DNA from: Chloracidobacterium sp. UBA3360
GTDB lineage: Bacteria > Acidobacteriota > Blastocatellia > Pyrinomonadales > Pyrinomonadaceae
Length of the DNA stretch: 19,419 bases
Reading direction: 5' to 3'
NCBI GenBank assembly: GCA_002360555.1
Contig: DEQS01000112.1
Coordinates: 1 to 19,419, forward strand
Below the pieces are notes generated by a model. That model did no database searches. It worked only from the letters and a program-made list of their open reading frames with translations, and had not been told where the DNA came from. Made by a program: the position numbers and the translations under genes. Shown here piece by piece: positions 12,794 through 19,346 of this stretch (positions are counted from its first letter, which is position 1; every line of letters starts with the position of its first letter).

Positions 12794-13594
12794 ATGGCTG
12801 ACGCTGATAAAGATACGCGCGACCGCGTTCGCGAATTGGTAAGACAGGTTTTGGCGACCGTGCCCACCGAGGGTGAAAACCAGTCGGCAGGCGCAGTGGC
12901 GGCTGCAGTGTCTGAGGTCGAGCATGTGGTTGTAAATTCTTTGCAGGGCAAGTTTGGCAAAGAGTTTGACCGCGACGAATCGTCCAAGACGCTTATCACC
13001 GAGGACGATATTCGAGGACTCGAACCCGGATCGAAGCTGCGTGTTGCCGAGAATGTAAAATTTACCGCTCTCGCTCAGGACATCGTCAACGACCTCAAGA
13101 TCGAGCTGATCCATAAACAGGCACGAAAGAGCACGGCAAAGGTGCGTTCGGTCGCGGTCGGTTCGGATCACGGCGGGTTTAAGATGAAGGAGCAGTTGAA
13201 AGCATTCCTGACAGATTTTGGCCTGAACGTCCGCGATTTTGGTACCGAAAGTGAAGAGGCGGTCGATTATCCTGATTTCGCCCATGCGGTTGCCAAAGCT
13301 GTTAGCGGCAAGCAGGTCGATGTCGGCATAATTATCGATGGTGCCGGGATCGGTAGTGCGATGACAGCCAATAAGGTGCCGAATGTTCGGGCGGCGGCGT
13401 GCTATTCGACGGCTCTTGCAAAAAACTCCCGCGAGCATAATGGTGCAAATGTGCTGACGCTCGGTGCCGGACAAAACTCTTTTGAGGACGTAAAACAGAT
13501 CGTCGAGGCTTTTATATCGACCGACATATCTGAAGAGCGGCATATGAAACGCGTTGGCAAGATCGACAACATAGAGCGACAATATCGAAAGTGA
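12794..13594 (+). CDS. rpiB: RpiB/LacAB-family sugar-phosphate isomerase with N-terminal extension; likely microcompartment-cargo type
   Basis: Residues 118-264 are an RpiB domain: VAVGSDHGGFKMKEQL with Asp125-His126, DYPDFAHAVA, GAGIGSAMTANK at 183-194, SREHNGANVL with His215, and Arg249 and Arg253 near the end. At the catalytic position, E. coli RpiB has ICGTG; this protein has IDGAG, so the enolising Cys is Asp182 and the following Thr is Ala184. Ordinary isomerase activity is therefore in doubt. The first 117 residues are an extension. Residues 7-23 (RDRVRELVRQVLATV core) form an amphipathic helix like microcompartment encapsulation peptides, and 66-106 (LITEDDIRGL to TALAQD) resemble a small module found in microcompartment-associated proteins. 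deoC follows after 14 bases. The sugar-phosphate (SPU) class of microcompartment loci carries such an RpiB-DERA pair. No shell gene is present here. Confidence 0.8.
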   Translation: MADADKDTRDRVRELVRQVLATVPTEGENQSAGAVAAAVSEVEHVVVNSLQGKFGKEFDRDESSKTLITEDDIRGLEPGSKLRVAENVKFTALAQDIVNDLKIELIHKQARKSTAKVRSVAVGSDHGGFKMKEQLKAFLTDFGLNVRDFGTESEEAVDYPDFAHAVAKAVSGKQVDVGIIIDGAGIGSAMTANKVPNVRAAACYSTALAKNSREHNGANVLTLGAGQNSFEDVKQIVEAFISTDISEERHMKRVGKIDNIERQYRK

Positions 13595-13608
13595 TAATAT
13601 AGTTATTC

Positions 13609-14466
13609 ATGCAGCAGAACGGAAATTACGACCAACTGATCGACCAGATCACCAATATGGTGCTGGCAAAACTCACGGGTGAGGAAGACTGCCCGACCTT
13701 TTGCCGCGCAGATGTCGAGCGTATCGTTGACGCCGGAGCCGAGCGTATCGGTATCGTGCTGGGCGAAACGGCGACGGCGCACGACTGGGCGAGCCTGATC
13801 GATCACACGCTGCTCAAACCTGAGGCCTCTGAATCTGACATTAAAAAACTTTGTTCGGAAGCTGCCGAATTTGGTTTTGCGTCGGTTTGTGTCAATCCCG
13901 GCTGGGTAAAACGTGCGGCTGAGTTTCTAAAGGGAACCGGCGTTCCGGTTTGTACGGTGATCGGCTTTCCGCTCGGAGCGACGCTGCCCGATGTTAAGGC
14001 TTACGAAGCCCGCCGTGCGATCTTTAACGGTGCCGAAGAGGTCGATATGGTCATCAATATCGGAGCTCTTAAATCGGGCGACGATTGTCTGGTCGAGGAC
14101 GATATTCGTGCCGTTGTCGAAGCGGCTCACGAAAACCACATCCTCTGTAAAGTCATCATTGAGACGGCTCTGTTGACCGACGATGAAAAGGTCAGGGCGT
14201 GTCTTGCTGCCAAGAATGCCGGAGCTGATTTTGTTAAAACCTCCACGGGTTTTGCCAAAGGCGGAGCGACGGCAGATGACATTTCGCTGATGCGCCGGAC
14301 GGTCGGCAGTGCTCTGGGCGTAAAAGCTTCGGGTGGCGTAAAGGGAATTGAGGACGCAAGAGCGATGTTCGAAGCAGGTGCGACCCGCATCGGAGCATCC
14401 GTCGGCGTCAAGATCGCTCAAGAAGCCAGCGGGATCAAATCAACAATTGTCGCAGGGAATTATTAA
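13609..14466 (+). CDS. deoC: Deoxyribose-phosphate aldolase (DERA) with N-terminal encapsulation-like helix
   Basis: Class I aldolase that splits 2-deoxyribose-5-phosphate into acetaldehyde and glyceraldehyde-3-phosphate. The core covers about 58-280: LIDHTLLKPEA at 63-73, EEVDMVINIGALKSG with Asp146 at 143-157, the Schiff-base lysine Lys210 in FVKTSTGF and Lys239 in VKASGGV. All catalytic residues are present, so it should be active. About 57 residues precede the core, unlike the standard 220-aa enzyme. Residues 6-22 (YDQLIDQITNMVLAKL) form an amphipathic helix typical of cargo targeting, then CPTFCRADVERIVDAGAERIG links it to the core. Acetaldehyde is toxic and volatile, which is the usual reason to enclose such chemistry. 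It is almost certainly in one operon with the RpiB-like gene. It ends 3 bases from the convergent ATPase stop. Confidence 0.93.
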   Translation: MQQNGNYDQLIDQITNMVLAKLTGEEDCPTFCRADVERIVDAGAERIGIVLGETATAHDWASLIDHTLLKPEASESDIKKLCSEAAEFGFASVCVNPGWVKRAAEFLKGTGVPVCTVIGFPLGATLPDVKAYEARRAIFNGAEEVDMVINIGALKSGDDCLVEDDIRAVVEAAHENHILCKVIIETALLTDDEKVRACLAAKNAGADFVKTSTGFAKGGATADDISLMRRTVGSALGVKASGGVKGIEDARAMFEAGATRIGASVGVKIAQEASGIKSTIVAGNY

Positions 14467-14469
14467 GAG

Positions 14470-15255
14470 TTATTTCGCCGCAGCGGTGCGGCGGTCAAAG
14501 TTTTTTCGATAATCATCGCCGACTATCATCACCGTCTTGCACATCTCGTACAATCTCGATCTCACACGAACTCCAACTCTATCTTCCAAAGTCTCTTCGC
14601 GCTCATTCGGCCGCTCATCGAGATAATTTGTTGTAAAGACGGTAAATTTCTTTTCGTTGTAACGCGAATTGATGATGTGCGTCATTGTGTCCCGCATCCA
14701 ATCGGTCGGTTTTGAGGCCCCCAATTCATCAAGCACGAGCACATCGGCATTTAATACCGGAGCCAGGACGCTAAGCTCGGATGACTGTGTGTTGGCGTTA
14801 TACGAATCCTGGATCTCTTTTAAGAGCGAGCCAAATTCGTAGAACAGGCATGAAAAGCCACGCTCTGTCAGTCCCTTGAGCACCGAAACCGCAAGATGTG
14901 TTTTGCCGACGCCGACGCTGCCCATCAGGAGCAAACCGCGATCGACGGCCGGGTATTCGGTCGTGAACGACATCGCACTCTTTAGCGCGGCGGTTTGAGA
15001 CGGGTTTTGAGCCTTGTAATTGCCGAAATGAAATCCGTCGTATCGCTTCGGTAAACGCACGCTATCGAACTGGCCCTTATGTGAATTGAGCTTGCGGCAC
15101 GAGCAGGTCCTCGCTCCTTTGCCGGGGACGATCTCCATGCCGGTGCCAAAGCAAATGGGACAAACGTCATCCAAACCGTCGAGCGCGTCACTGCCATTTT
15201 GGACGAATTTCGGTACGGCTTTGAGCTTGTGATCTTTTGCTTTTTCCTGCGGCAT
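14470..15255 (-). CDS. DnaC/DnaI-type AAA+ ATPase (helicase-loader family), 261 aa
   Basis: An AAA+ ATPase of the DnaC/DnaI/IstB group. Walker A GSVGVGKTH lies at 112-120, Walker B VLVLDELG at 172-179 with Asp176-Glu177, a sensor-1 FTTN at 207-210 and a likely arginine finger in RVRSRLYE at 230-237. Upstream of the ATPase is a Cys cluster, CPICFGTG (32-39) with CSC (51-53), like the zinc-binding N-terminal part of DnaI-type loaders. No transposase is adjacent, so a replicative helicase loader is more likely than IstB. A second role as a general ATPase cannot be ruled out. No clear ribosome site; the promoter at 15284-15311 gives a short leader. It is convergent with deoC. Confidence 0.85.
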   Translation of the reverse strand: MPQEKAKDHKLKAVPKFVQNGSDALDGLDDVCPICFGTGMEIVPGKGARTCSCRKLNSHKGQFDSVRLPKRYDGFHFGNYKAQNPSQTAALKSAMSFTTEYPAVDRGLLLMGSVGVGKTHLAVSVLKGLTERGFSCLFYEFGSLLKEIQDSYNANTQSSELSVLAPVLNADVLVLDELGASKPTDWMRDTMTHIINSRYNEKKFTVFTTNYLDERPNEREETLEDRVGVRVRSRLYEMCKTVMIVGDDYRKNFDRRTAAAK

Positions 15256-15283
15256 TTTTGTATTTGATGGACCGGACAGTTGG

Positions 15284-15311
15284 ATTATAGCACCGGCAAT
15301 CTTGAATTCAA
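15284..15311 (-). promoter_or_regulatory. Promoter of the DnaC-like gene with palindromic -35
   Basis: On the minus strand TTGAAT (15311-15306), 16 bases, TATAAT (15289-15284). The -35 sits in a perfect 12-bp palindrome CTTGAATTCAAG (15301-15312), a possible operator. The predicted start is about 20 bases before the ATG. Confidence 0.65.
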
Positions 15312-15368
15312 GTTTGAGTTTCGGGCACGGCCAAGGGGCTATGATATATTATTTTAACGGCGATTGTT

Positions 15369-15827
15369 ATGAGTATTATACGTAGTTTGTTGATACGATT
15401 TGGGTTAGCGGACCTCAGCGTTGAGCGTGCTTCGATCAGCGTAATGCTGCTGGACGATGACACTCGGCGGCATCGTTGGTTTGCAAAACGGTTTAAGGGC
15501 GATTTTTTGGACATTGCCGAAAATGTCGCTGAGGCAAAGGAACTATTATCAACCGGGAGCTACGACGCGATATTTCTCGACCACGATCTGCTGCCGCACC
15601 ATTACGATTCGAACAGCCACGGAGATGTCGAAAACACAGGATTTGCCATTGCCCAATGGCTGAGTGAGCGGCCTGAGTTACAACGCGGGGCAAAGGTGAT
15701 CGTTCATACCCGCAACGCAGATGCCGGAGGCCCAATGGTTGAAAAACTAAGAGAAACCGGCCGCAACGTCGAATACTGCGCTTTCCCCTACCTAGATCTA
15801 AAGATCAAAAATTATTGGCGGCGGTAG
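15369..15827 (+). CDS. Cyclic-phosphate-processing receiver-domain protein, 152 aa
   Basis: The core (25-150) looks like a receiver-type fold repurposed as a putative enzyme: MLLDDDTRRHRWF with Asp29-Asp31 at 26-38, then AIFLDHDLLPHHY with Asp71, His72 and Asp73 at 67-79, then VIVHTRNADAGGPMV with His113 at 110-124. The LDHDL and HTRN motifs are those of the predicted cyclic-phosphate processing receiver family, which has been proposed from genome analysis to act with tRNA/RNA-end or cyclic-nucleotide conflict systems. No partner of that kind is next to it. The first 24 residues are outside the core; a shorter start at Met 15441 would match many homologues better. No ribosome site distinguishes them. 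It faces the small membrane-peptide gene at 15830. Confidence 0.7.
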   Translation: MSIIRSLLIRFGLADLSVERASISVMLLDDDTRRHRWFAKRFKGDFLDIAENVAEAKELLSTGSYDAIFLDHDLLPHHYDSNSHGDVENTGFAIAQWLSERPELQRGAKVIVHTRNADAGGPMVEKLRETGRNVEYCAFPYLDLKIKNYWRR

Positions 15828-15829
15828 CC

Positions 15830-15907
15830 CTAGCCGATCAATCGAAATAATTGCAATGCTACAAAAAGTATTGCGAGCACGCGGGCAATAATCATTATCA
15901 CTTTCAT
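15830..15907 (-). CDS. Small membrane peptide, 25 aa, downstream of tetR
   Basis: A 26-codon frame too short for usual gene finding. It begins MKVIMIIARVLAILFV and continues through a few polar residues to LIG, so nearly the whole peptide is one hydrophobic segment with two Arg and one Lys, as in small transmembrane proteins. GGAAAGGAA, a strong ribosome site, lies 5 bases before the ATG, and the gene starts 17 bases after the tetR stop. It would be co-transcribed with tetR and so be under its operator. Its start resembles the membrane anchor of larger acidobacterial proteins, so a remnant is an alternative. Function unknown. Confidence 0.55.
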   Translation of the reverse strand: MKVIMIIARVLAILFVALQLFRLIG

Positions 15908-15924
15908 AGCTGGTTCCTTTCCGC

Positions 15925-16524
15925 CTATTTTTTCAATCCGTTTATCAACAGATCAGCAGTTTTCTTAGTGCGTTCCGCAACGTCTTTGCGGTCGCCTAGC
16001 TCGAAGGCGCTCAAACTATAGGGAAGCAACGCGTTTGTTGCCGTGACGAGGGTTTGGGCAAGATCAAAGGGGTCGCCGGCAACAAAAGCTTTTGTCTTTT
16101 GACCGTCGGCGATAACCTCAGAAAAGATACGAGCCTCTTCGTCAAAGTACCGTTTTCTTCGTTGCAAAAGCTTTGGCCGCAAGTATGAGAGCATCTCGTT
16201 AAGGCTCTGAGAATAATGGTTAACACTGTCAAAGCGAAACATCACGCGTTCGATGAGCATTTCGCGGAGTCGCTTATCCGGGGCCGCAGAGCCATTGCTT
16301 ATCGTGCGTAGTTTCGACTTTAGCCGCTCGATAATACGATCGATCTGCGAAAGTGCGATCTCTTCTTTGCTGGGAAAATGGAGATAGACGCTGCCCTTTC
16401 CGATGCCGACCTCTTGGGCGAGGTCGTCGATCGTCATTTTCTTGTAACCGTAACGCGCCAAGAGCATGTCGGTCGCATCTAGGATCGCCTCGCGGGTATC
16501 TTTTGTCTGAACGGCACTTTTCAT
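15925..16524 (-). CDS. TetR family transcriptional regulator, 199 aa
   Basis: Dimeric repressor with an N-terminal helix-turn-helix (residues 10-57): EAILDATDMLLARYGYKKMTIDDLAQEVGIGKGSVYLHFPSKEEI. The remaining 140 residues are the helical ligand and dimer domain, whose ligand cannot be guessed. A 12-bp perfect inverted repeat covers its own start region (16523-16564) together with a good promoter, so autoregulation is very likely. The small membrane peptide follows at once. rarA lies upstream on the same strand, ending 75 bases before the tetR ATG, and the tetR promoter sits in that gap. No efflux pump gene is adjacent, so its target probably lies elsewhere, possibly the half-site at 18427. 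Confidence 0.92.
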   Translation of the reverse strand: MKSAVQTKDTREAILDATDMLLARYGYKKMTIDDLAQEVGIGKGSVYLHFPSKEEIALSQIDRIIERLKSKLRTISNGSAAPDKRLREMLIERVMFRFDSVNHYSQSLNEMLSYLRPKLLQRRKRYFDEEARIFSEVIADGQKTKAFVAGDPFDLAQTLVTATNALLPYSLSAFELGDRKDVAERTKKTADLLINGLKK

Positions 16525-16564
16525 ATTATGACCAATGACCCAAATGGTCTTATGGTCATAATAT
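16523..16564. promoter_or_regulatory. Palindromic operator of the TetR regulator
   Basis: ATATTATGACCA (16523-16534) and TGGTCATAATAT (16553-16564) are perfect 12-base arms. Inside are a second GACC (16537-16540) and GGTC (16546-16549), giving four GACC-type half-sites. The operator overlaps the -10 and reaches the ATG of tetR. Confidence 0.8.
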
Positions 16565-16592
16565 TAAAAGTAAAGATTTTTGTAAAGGTCAA
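16563..16592 (-). promoter_or_regulatory. Promoter of tetR
   Basis: On the minus strand TTGACC (16592-16587), 18 bases, TTTAAT (16568-16563). Its -10 abuts the operator, so repressor binding would block transcription. Confidence 0.65.
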
Positions 16593-16598
16593 GACAGT

Positions 16599-17744
16599 TT
16601 AATCAAAATATTTACGGCCACGCAATCTTTCAGGCAGCAGATCACCGTCAGGGTCGTTGCCCTCGTCTTTGCCGTAACCGAGGTCTTTCATCAGTTTAGT
16701 CGGGGCGTTTCGGATCTTCATCGGGACGGGCAGGTTGCCGAGTTTTTTGGCGTCTTCCATTGCGGCACCGATAGCGTTTGTTGCCGAACGGTCCTTTGCG
16801 GCGTTGGCGAGATAGGCAACGCCGTGAGCAAGGTTTAATGCACATTCGGGCATACCGATGGTAGTTACTGCTTGGAAAACGGCGTTTGCGACGACGAGCG
16901 CTGTCGGTTGGGCAACGCCAATGTCTTCGGAGGCGAAGATCACCATGCGGCGGGCGATGAATTTTGGATCTTCGCCGGATTCGAGCATACGGGCGAGATA
17001 ATACATAGCGGCGTCGGGTTTGCTCGCACGCATTGATTTGATAAACGCCGAGATCACGTTGTAATGCTCCTCGCCCTTTTTGTCGTAGCGGAGGAATTTG
17101 GACTGCAGCGTCTCTTTGAGCGTTTCGAGCGAGATCGTGTCATAAAGCCGCGATGTGTTTTCGATCATCGTTATCGCCTGGCGTGCGTCGCCATTTGCCA
17201 TCTCGATCAGCCACTGTCTTGAAATATCGTCGAGCTCAAAACCCGTCCGGTCGATGATCGCCGCCATGTCGGCGTCTGAAAACTCTTCGAGTACAAACAC
17301 ACGAAGCCGCGAAAGCAACGCTGGGATGACCTCAAAGCTCGGGTTCTCGGTCGTTGCTCCGATCAGCACAAGCTCGCCGTTTTCTACAAAGGGCAGTAGA
17401 AAATCCTGCTGGGCTTTGTTAAAGCGATGTATTTCATCGAGAAACAGCACTCGCGGGCGGCCGTCGATCGAAGGGGTTTTTACGATCCGACGAATGTCTT
17501 CCTTACCGGCGGAGACGGCTGATAGCTCGTAAAACTCAGCTTTGATCGCATTTGCGTAAATGCGTGCGAGCGTTGTTTTGCCGGTTCCGGGTGTACCCCA
17601 AAGGACGAACGAAAAAATATGGCCCTGCTCGATCGCGAGACGCACGGGTTTACCAGTCCCGACCAGGTGCGACTGGCCGACAAATTCGTCGAGACTCTGA
17701 GGTCTTATCTCGTTTGCAAGCGGTTCCATATTTAAGGTGTGCAA
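16599..17744 (-). CDS. rarA: Replication-associated recombination protein RarA (MgsA), short C-terminus
   Basis: AAA+ ATPase that acts at stalled replication forks. RPQSLDEFVGQSHLVG at 14-29, Walker A GTPGTGKTT at 50-58, Walker B VLFLDEIHRFNKAQQD at 99-114 and sensor-1 GATTENPSFEV at 129-139 are RarA family marks; the C-terminal part has the helical oligomerisation domain with RMVIFASEDIGVAQP and AINLAHGVAYLA-like segments, then RNAPTKLMKDLGYGK. After this, E. coli RarA continues with a YxYAHD segment and a longer tail; here only PDGDLLPERLRGRKYFD remains, so the tail is shortened (381 aa against about 440). A second start at Met 17729 is possible. TATAAT at 17755-17750 without a clear -35 would place transcription start near 17743, making the longer form leaderless. 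Confidence 0.94.
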   Translation of the reverse strand: MHTLNMEPLANEIRPQSLDEFVGQSHLVGTGKPVRLAIEQGHIFSFVLWGTPGTGKTTLARIYANAIKAEFYELSAVSAGKEDIRRIVKTPSIDGRPRVLFLDEIHRFNKAQQDFLLPFVENGELVLIGATTENPSFEVIPALLSRLRVFVLEEFSDADMAAIIDRTGFELDDISRQWLIEMANGDARQAITMIENTSRLYDTISLETLKETLQSKFLRYDKKGEEHYNVISAFIKSMRASKPDAAMYYLARMLESGEDPKFIARRMVIFASEDIGVAQPTALVVANAVFQAVTTIGMPECALNLAHGVAYLANAAKDRSATNAIGAAMEDAKKLGNLPVPMKIRNAPTKLMKDLGYGKDEGNDPDGDLLPERLRGRKYFD

Positions 17745-17765
17745 ATGAAATTATACCGCACAATA

Positions 17766-17795
17766 AAATAGGCGGCTGTGAATGGCCGCCTATTT
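17766..17795 (-). terminator. Intrinsic terminator of the receiver gene
   Basis: AAATAGGCGGC (17766-17776) and GCCGCCTATTT (17785-17795) form a perfect 11-bp stem with an 8-base loop, starting about 17 bases after the receiver gene stop on the minus strand and followed by TTATTG. The rarA -10 begins 10 bases beyond. Confidence 0.75.
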
Positions 17796-17811
17796 CCGTT
17801 ATTTTGTTTTG

Positions 17812-18252
17812 TTAGTTTCGTGGTACAAAATCGTCCGGCAATGGGCAGCAGGAGGATATGAAAGTACGCCCTTCGAGGGCTTCGTGAATGGCGGTCAACA
17901 GATCGGATGCCATTTGGCGTTTTACGACATAGCCGCTCGCACCGGCATCAAAAGCGGCATCAATAAAATCGGTGTCTTCGTTGACAGTCAAAAATACGAT
18001 CTTCATTTGCGACCCTTGTTTCCTGATCTGAATGGCCGCCTCGATGCCATTCACAATAGGCATTGAGATATCGAACACTCCTATTTCAGGCTCTAGTTCA
18101 GCAGCTGCGTCGATCAACGCCCGGCCATCGCCGACTGTACCGACAACCTCGTAATCATTTTCGACGAGATGGAGTATCGTATTTCGCATCTCCCGATTGT
18201 CTTCGGCGATCAGAATGCGACGATGGGTCGGGTTTTTCGTATTAATAGACAT
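17812..18252 (-). CDS. Stand-alone response-regulator receiver protein, 146 aa
   Basis: A phospho-receiver domain of the NarL/FixJ type without an output domain. The acidic pair Glu17-Asp18 (IAEDN), the phosphorylated Asp61 in VFDISMP, the switch Thr89 in FLTVNED and Lys111 in YVVKRQM are all present, so it can be phosphorylated. The chain ends after DFVPRN, before any helix-turn-helix, so it acts by protein contact or as a phosphate sink; a truncated regulator is the alternative. Two adjacent cysteines (135-136) lie in the tail. No histidine kinase gene is nearby. The start is supported by GGGG 5 bases before the ATG, and a terminator follows. Confidence 0.88.
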   Translation of the reverse strand: MSINTKNPTHRRILIAEDNREMRNTILHLVENDYEVVGTVGDGRALIDAAAELEPEIGVFDISMPIVNGIEAAIQIRKQGSQMKIVFLTVNEDTDFIDAAFDAGASGYVVKRQMASDLLTAIHEALEGRTFISSCCPLPDDFVPRN

Positions 18253-18644
18253 TTTTGCCCCAGGGGATCAAAGGTAATGGACGAACCCAAAACGCCAAAC
18301 TGAATCATCCAGATCCTACCCTTATAAACTAAGTAGTTTTTGTGGGAAAGATACTGTAACAACTAACAGGTTTCGAAAATAGGTTTACATTTTGCCGATG
18401 CGCGATTTTCTTACATGGTTTGAACATGGTCATAATAAATTCTCATTTTTGACTACATTTTAGGATCCTCCGCAGTCAGTATCACGGAAGCTATCACGTT
18501 AGTATTTCAGCCGTGCCTGTCAAAACTGACAGTTGTTGCCTAGGAAAGTCTCGAATAGACTTTGCTCCAATTGAGTACTAGATTCGGCGTTGGTCGTTTT
18601 GATCCGACGCTTGTACCTACCCTCATAACAAGGAGATCAAAAAA
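18253..18644. other. Intergenic region of 392 bp with a TetR-like half-site
   Basis: No gene is seen. It contains TGGTCATAATA at 18427-18437, identical to one arm of the tetR operator, with a nearby ATGGTT at 18414-18419, and a 6-bp hairpin CTGTCA/TGACAG at 18517-18532. TTTCCC, 17 bases, TATAAG (minus strand, about 18320-18350) is a weak promoter candidate for the receiver gene. The strong AAGGAG before 18645 belongs to the next gene. Confidence 0.5.
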
Positions 18645-19226
18645 ATGAAATTAATCGGGAAAAAATACTTCGGGTTCATAGTGGTCGCCATAGCGGTTTT
18701 GTTGACTCTCGGTGTTGATGCTTTTGCCCAAAAGCAAAAGACAGTACAGATCAGTGCAACATCAATGGGTACTGGGACACAGATGGGGCGGATGATCAAC
18801 ATAGATCTAATTATCAATGAATATTCGACGGCGGACGATCAGAAAGCGCTTCTGGATGCATTCGCTGAAAAAGGCTCTGAGGGGCTCGTGAATGCTGTCG
18901 AGAAAATGAGCTCAAAGGGGCGCATACGGATCACGGGCACACTCGGGTTTGATGTCAACTACATTCGTGAATTCAAGATGGCGGACGGTAGCCGAAAGAT
19001 CCGTTTCGTCACCGATCGTCCGATCGCTTTCGCGGAAAGTTGGGGGTCGACAAGATCGATGGACTATTCTCTCTCGATGGGTGAAATAATTATCAGCAAA
19101 GAAAAAGGTAAAAGCACCGGAACACTGATGCCGGCGGCAAAGCTCAAGCTTAATAAGGAAGAGGGGCTTGAGATCGAGGCCCTACAAAATCCTTGGAACC
19201 TGGCGAATATCAAGGTTTGGAAATAG
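18645..19226 (+). CDS. Secreted protein of unknown function, 193 aa
   Basis: Residues 1-28 are a signal peptide with cleavage near AFA/QKQ, so the product is exported. The mature part (about 165 residues) has no cysteines and alternates beta-strand-like stretches: TVQISATSM, INIDLIINEYST, RIRITGTLG, IRFVTDRPIAF, MDYSLSMGEIIISKEK, KGKSTGTLMPAAKLKL. The segment around RSMDYSLSMGEI and GTLMPAAKLKL matches a protein type I recall as frequent in Acidobacteriota genomes, still uncharacterised. AAGGAG lies 8 bases before the ATG. The upstream gap carries a TetR-like half-site. A hairpin without T tract lies after the stop. No function is proposed. Confidence 0.85.
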   Translation: MKLIGKKYFGFIVVAIAVLLTLGVDAFAQKQKTVQISATSMGTGTQMGRMINIDLIINEYSTADDQKALLDAFAEKGSEGLVNAVEKMSSKGRIRITGTLGFDVNYIREFKMADGSRKIRFVTDRPIAFAESWGSTRSMDYSLSMGEIIISKEKGKSTGTLMPAAKLKLNKEEGLEIEALQNPWNLANIKVWK

Positions 19227-19250
19227 CCGCAAGGAATGAATTTAGCTGGA

Positions 19251-19279
19251 GATCAGGACATTACACGTAATCGCTGATC
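19251..19279 (+). terminator. Hairpin after the secreted-protein gene, possible weak terminator
   Basis: GATCAG (19251-19256) pairs with CTGATC (19274-19279), and inside ATTAC pairs with GTAAT. It lies 25 bases past the stop codon, but no T run follows, so termination is doubtful. Confidence 0.3.
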
Positions 19280-19346
19280 GTACTGGATATGGTTAACGCT
19301 AAGCAATTGTCGGCTAATTATTAGTTCAACACCGGAGATTCGCGAC

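Noticed and set aside
12788..13582. Long minus-strand frame opposite the RpiB-like gene
   Set aside because: It mirrors a gene with clear RpiB motifs on the plus strand; its composition is not protein-like.
12794..14466. Complete microcompartment locus
   Set aside because: No BMC-H or BMC-P shell protein, aldehyde dehydrogenase or phosphotransacylase is in the window; only the cargo-like pair is supported.
14470..15255. IstB-type transposition helper, hence an insertion sequence
   Set aside because: No transposase (IstA) gene or terminal inverted repeats are next to it, and the Cys cluster fits a DnaI-like loader better.
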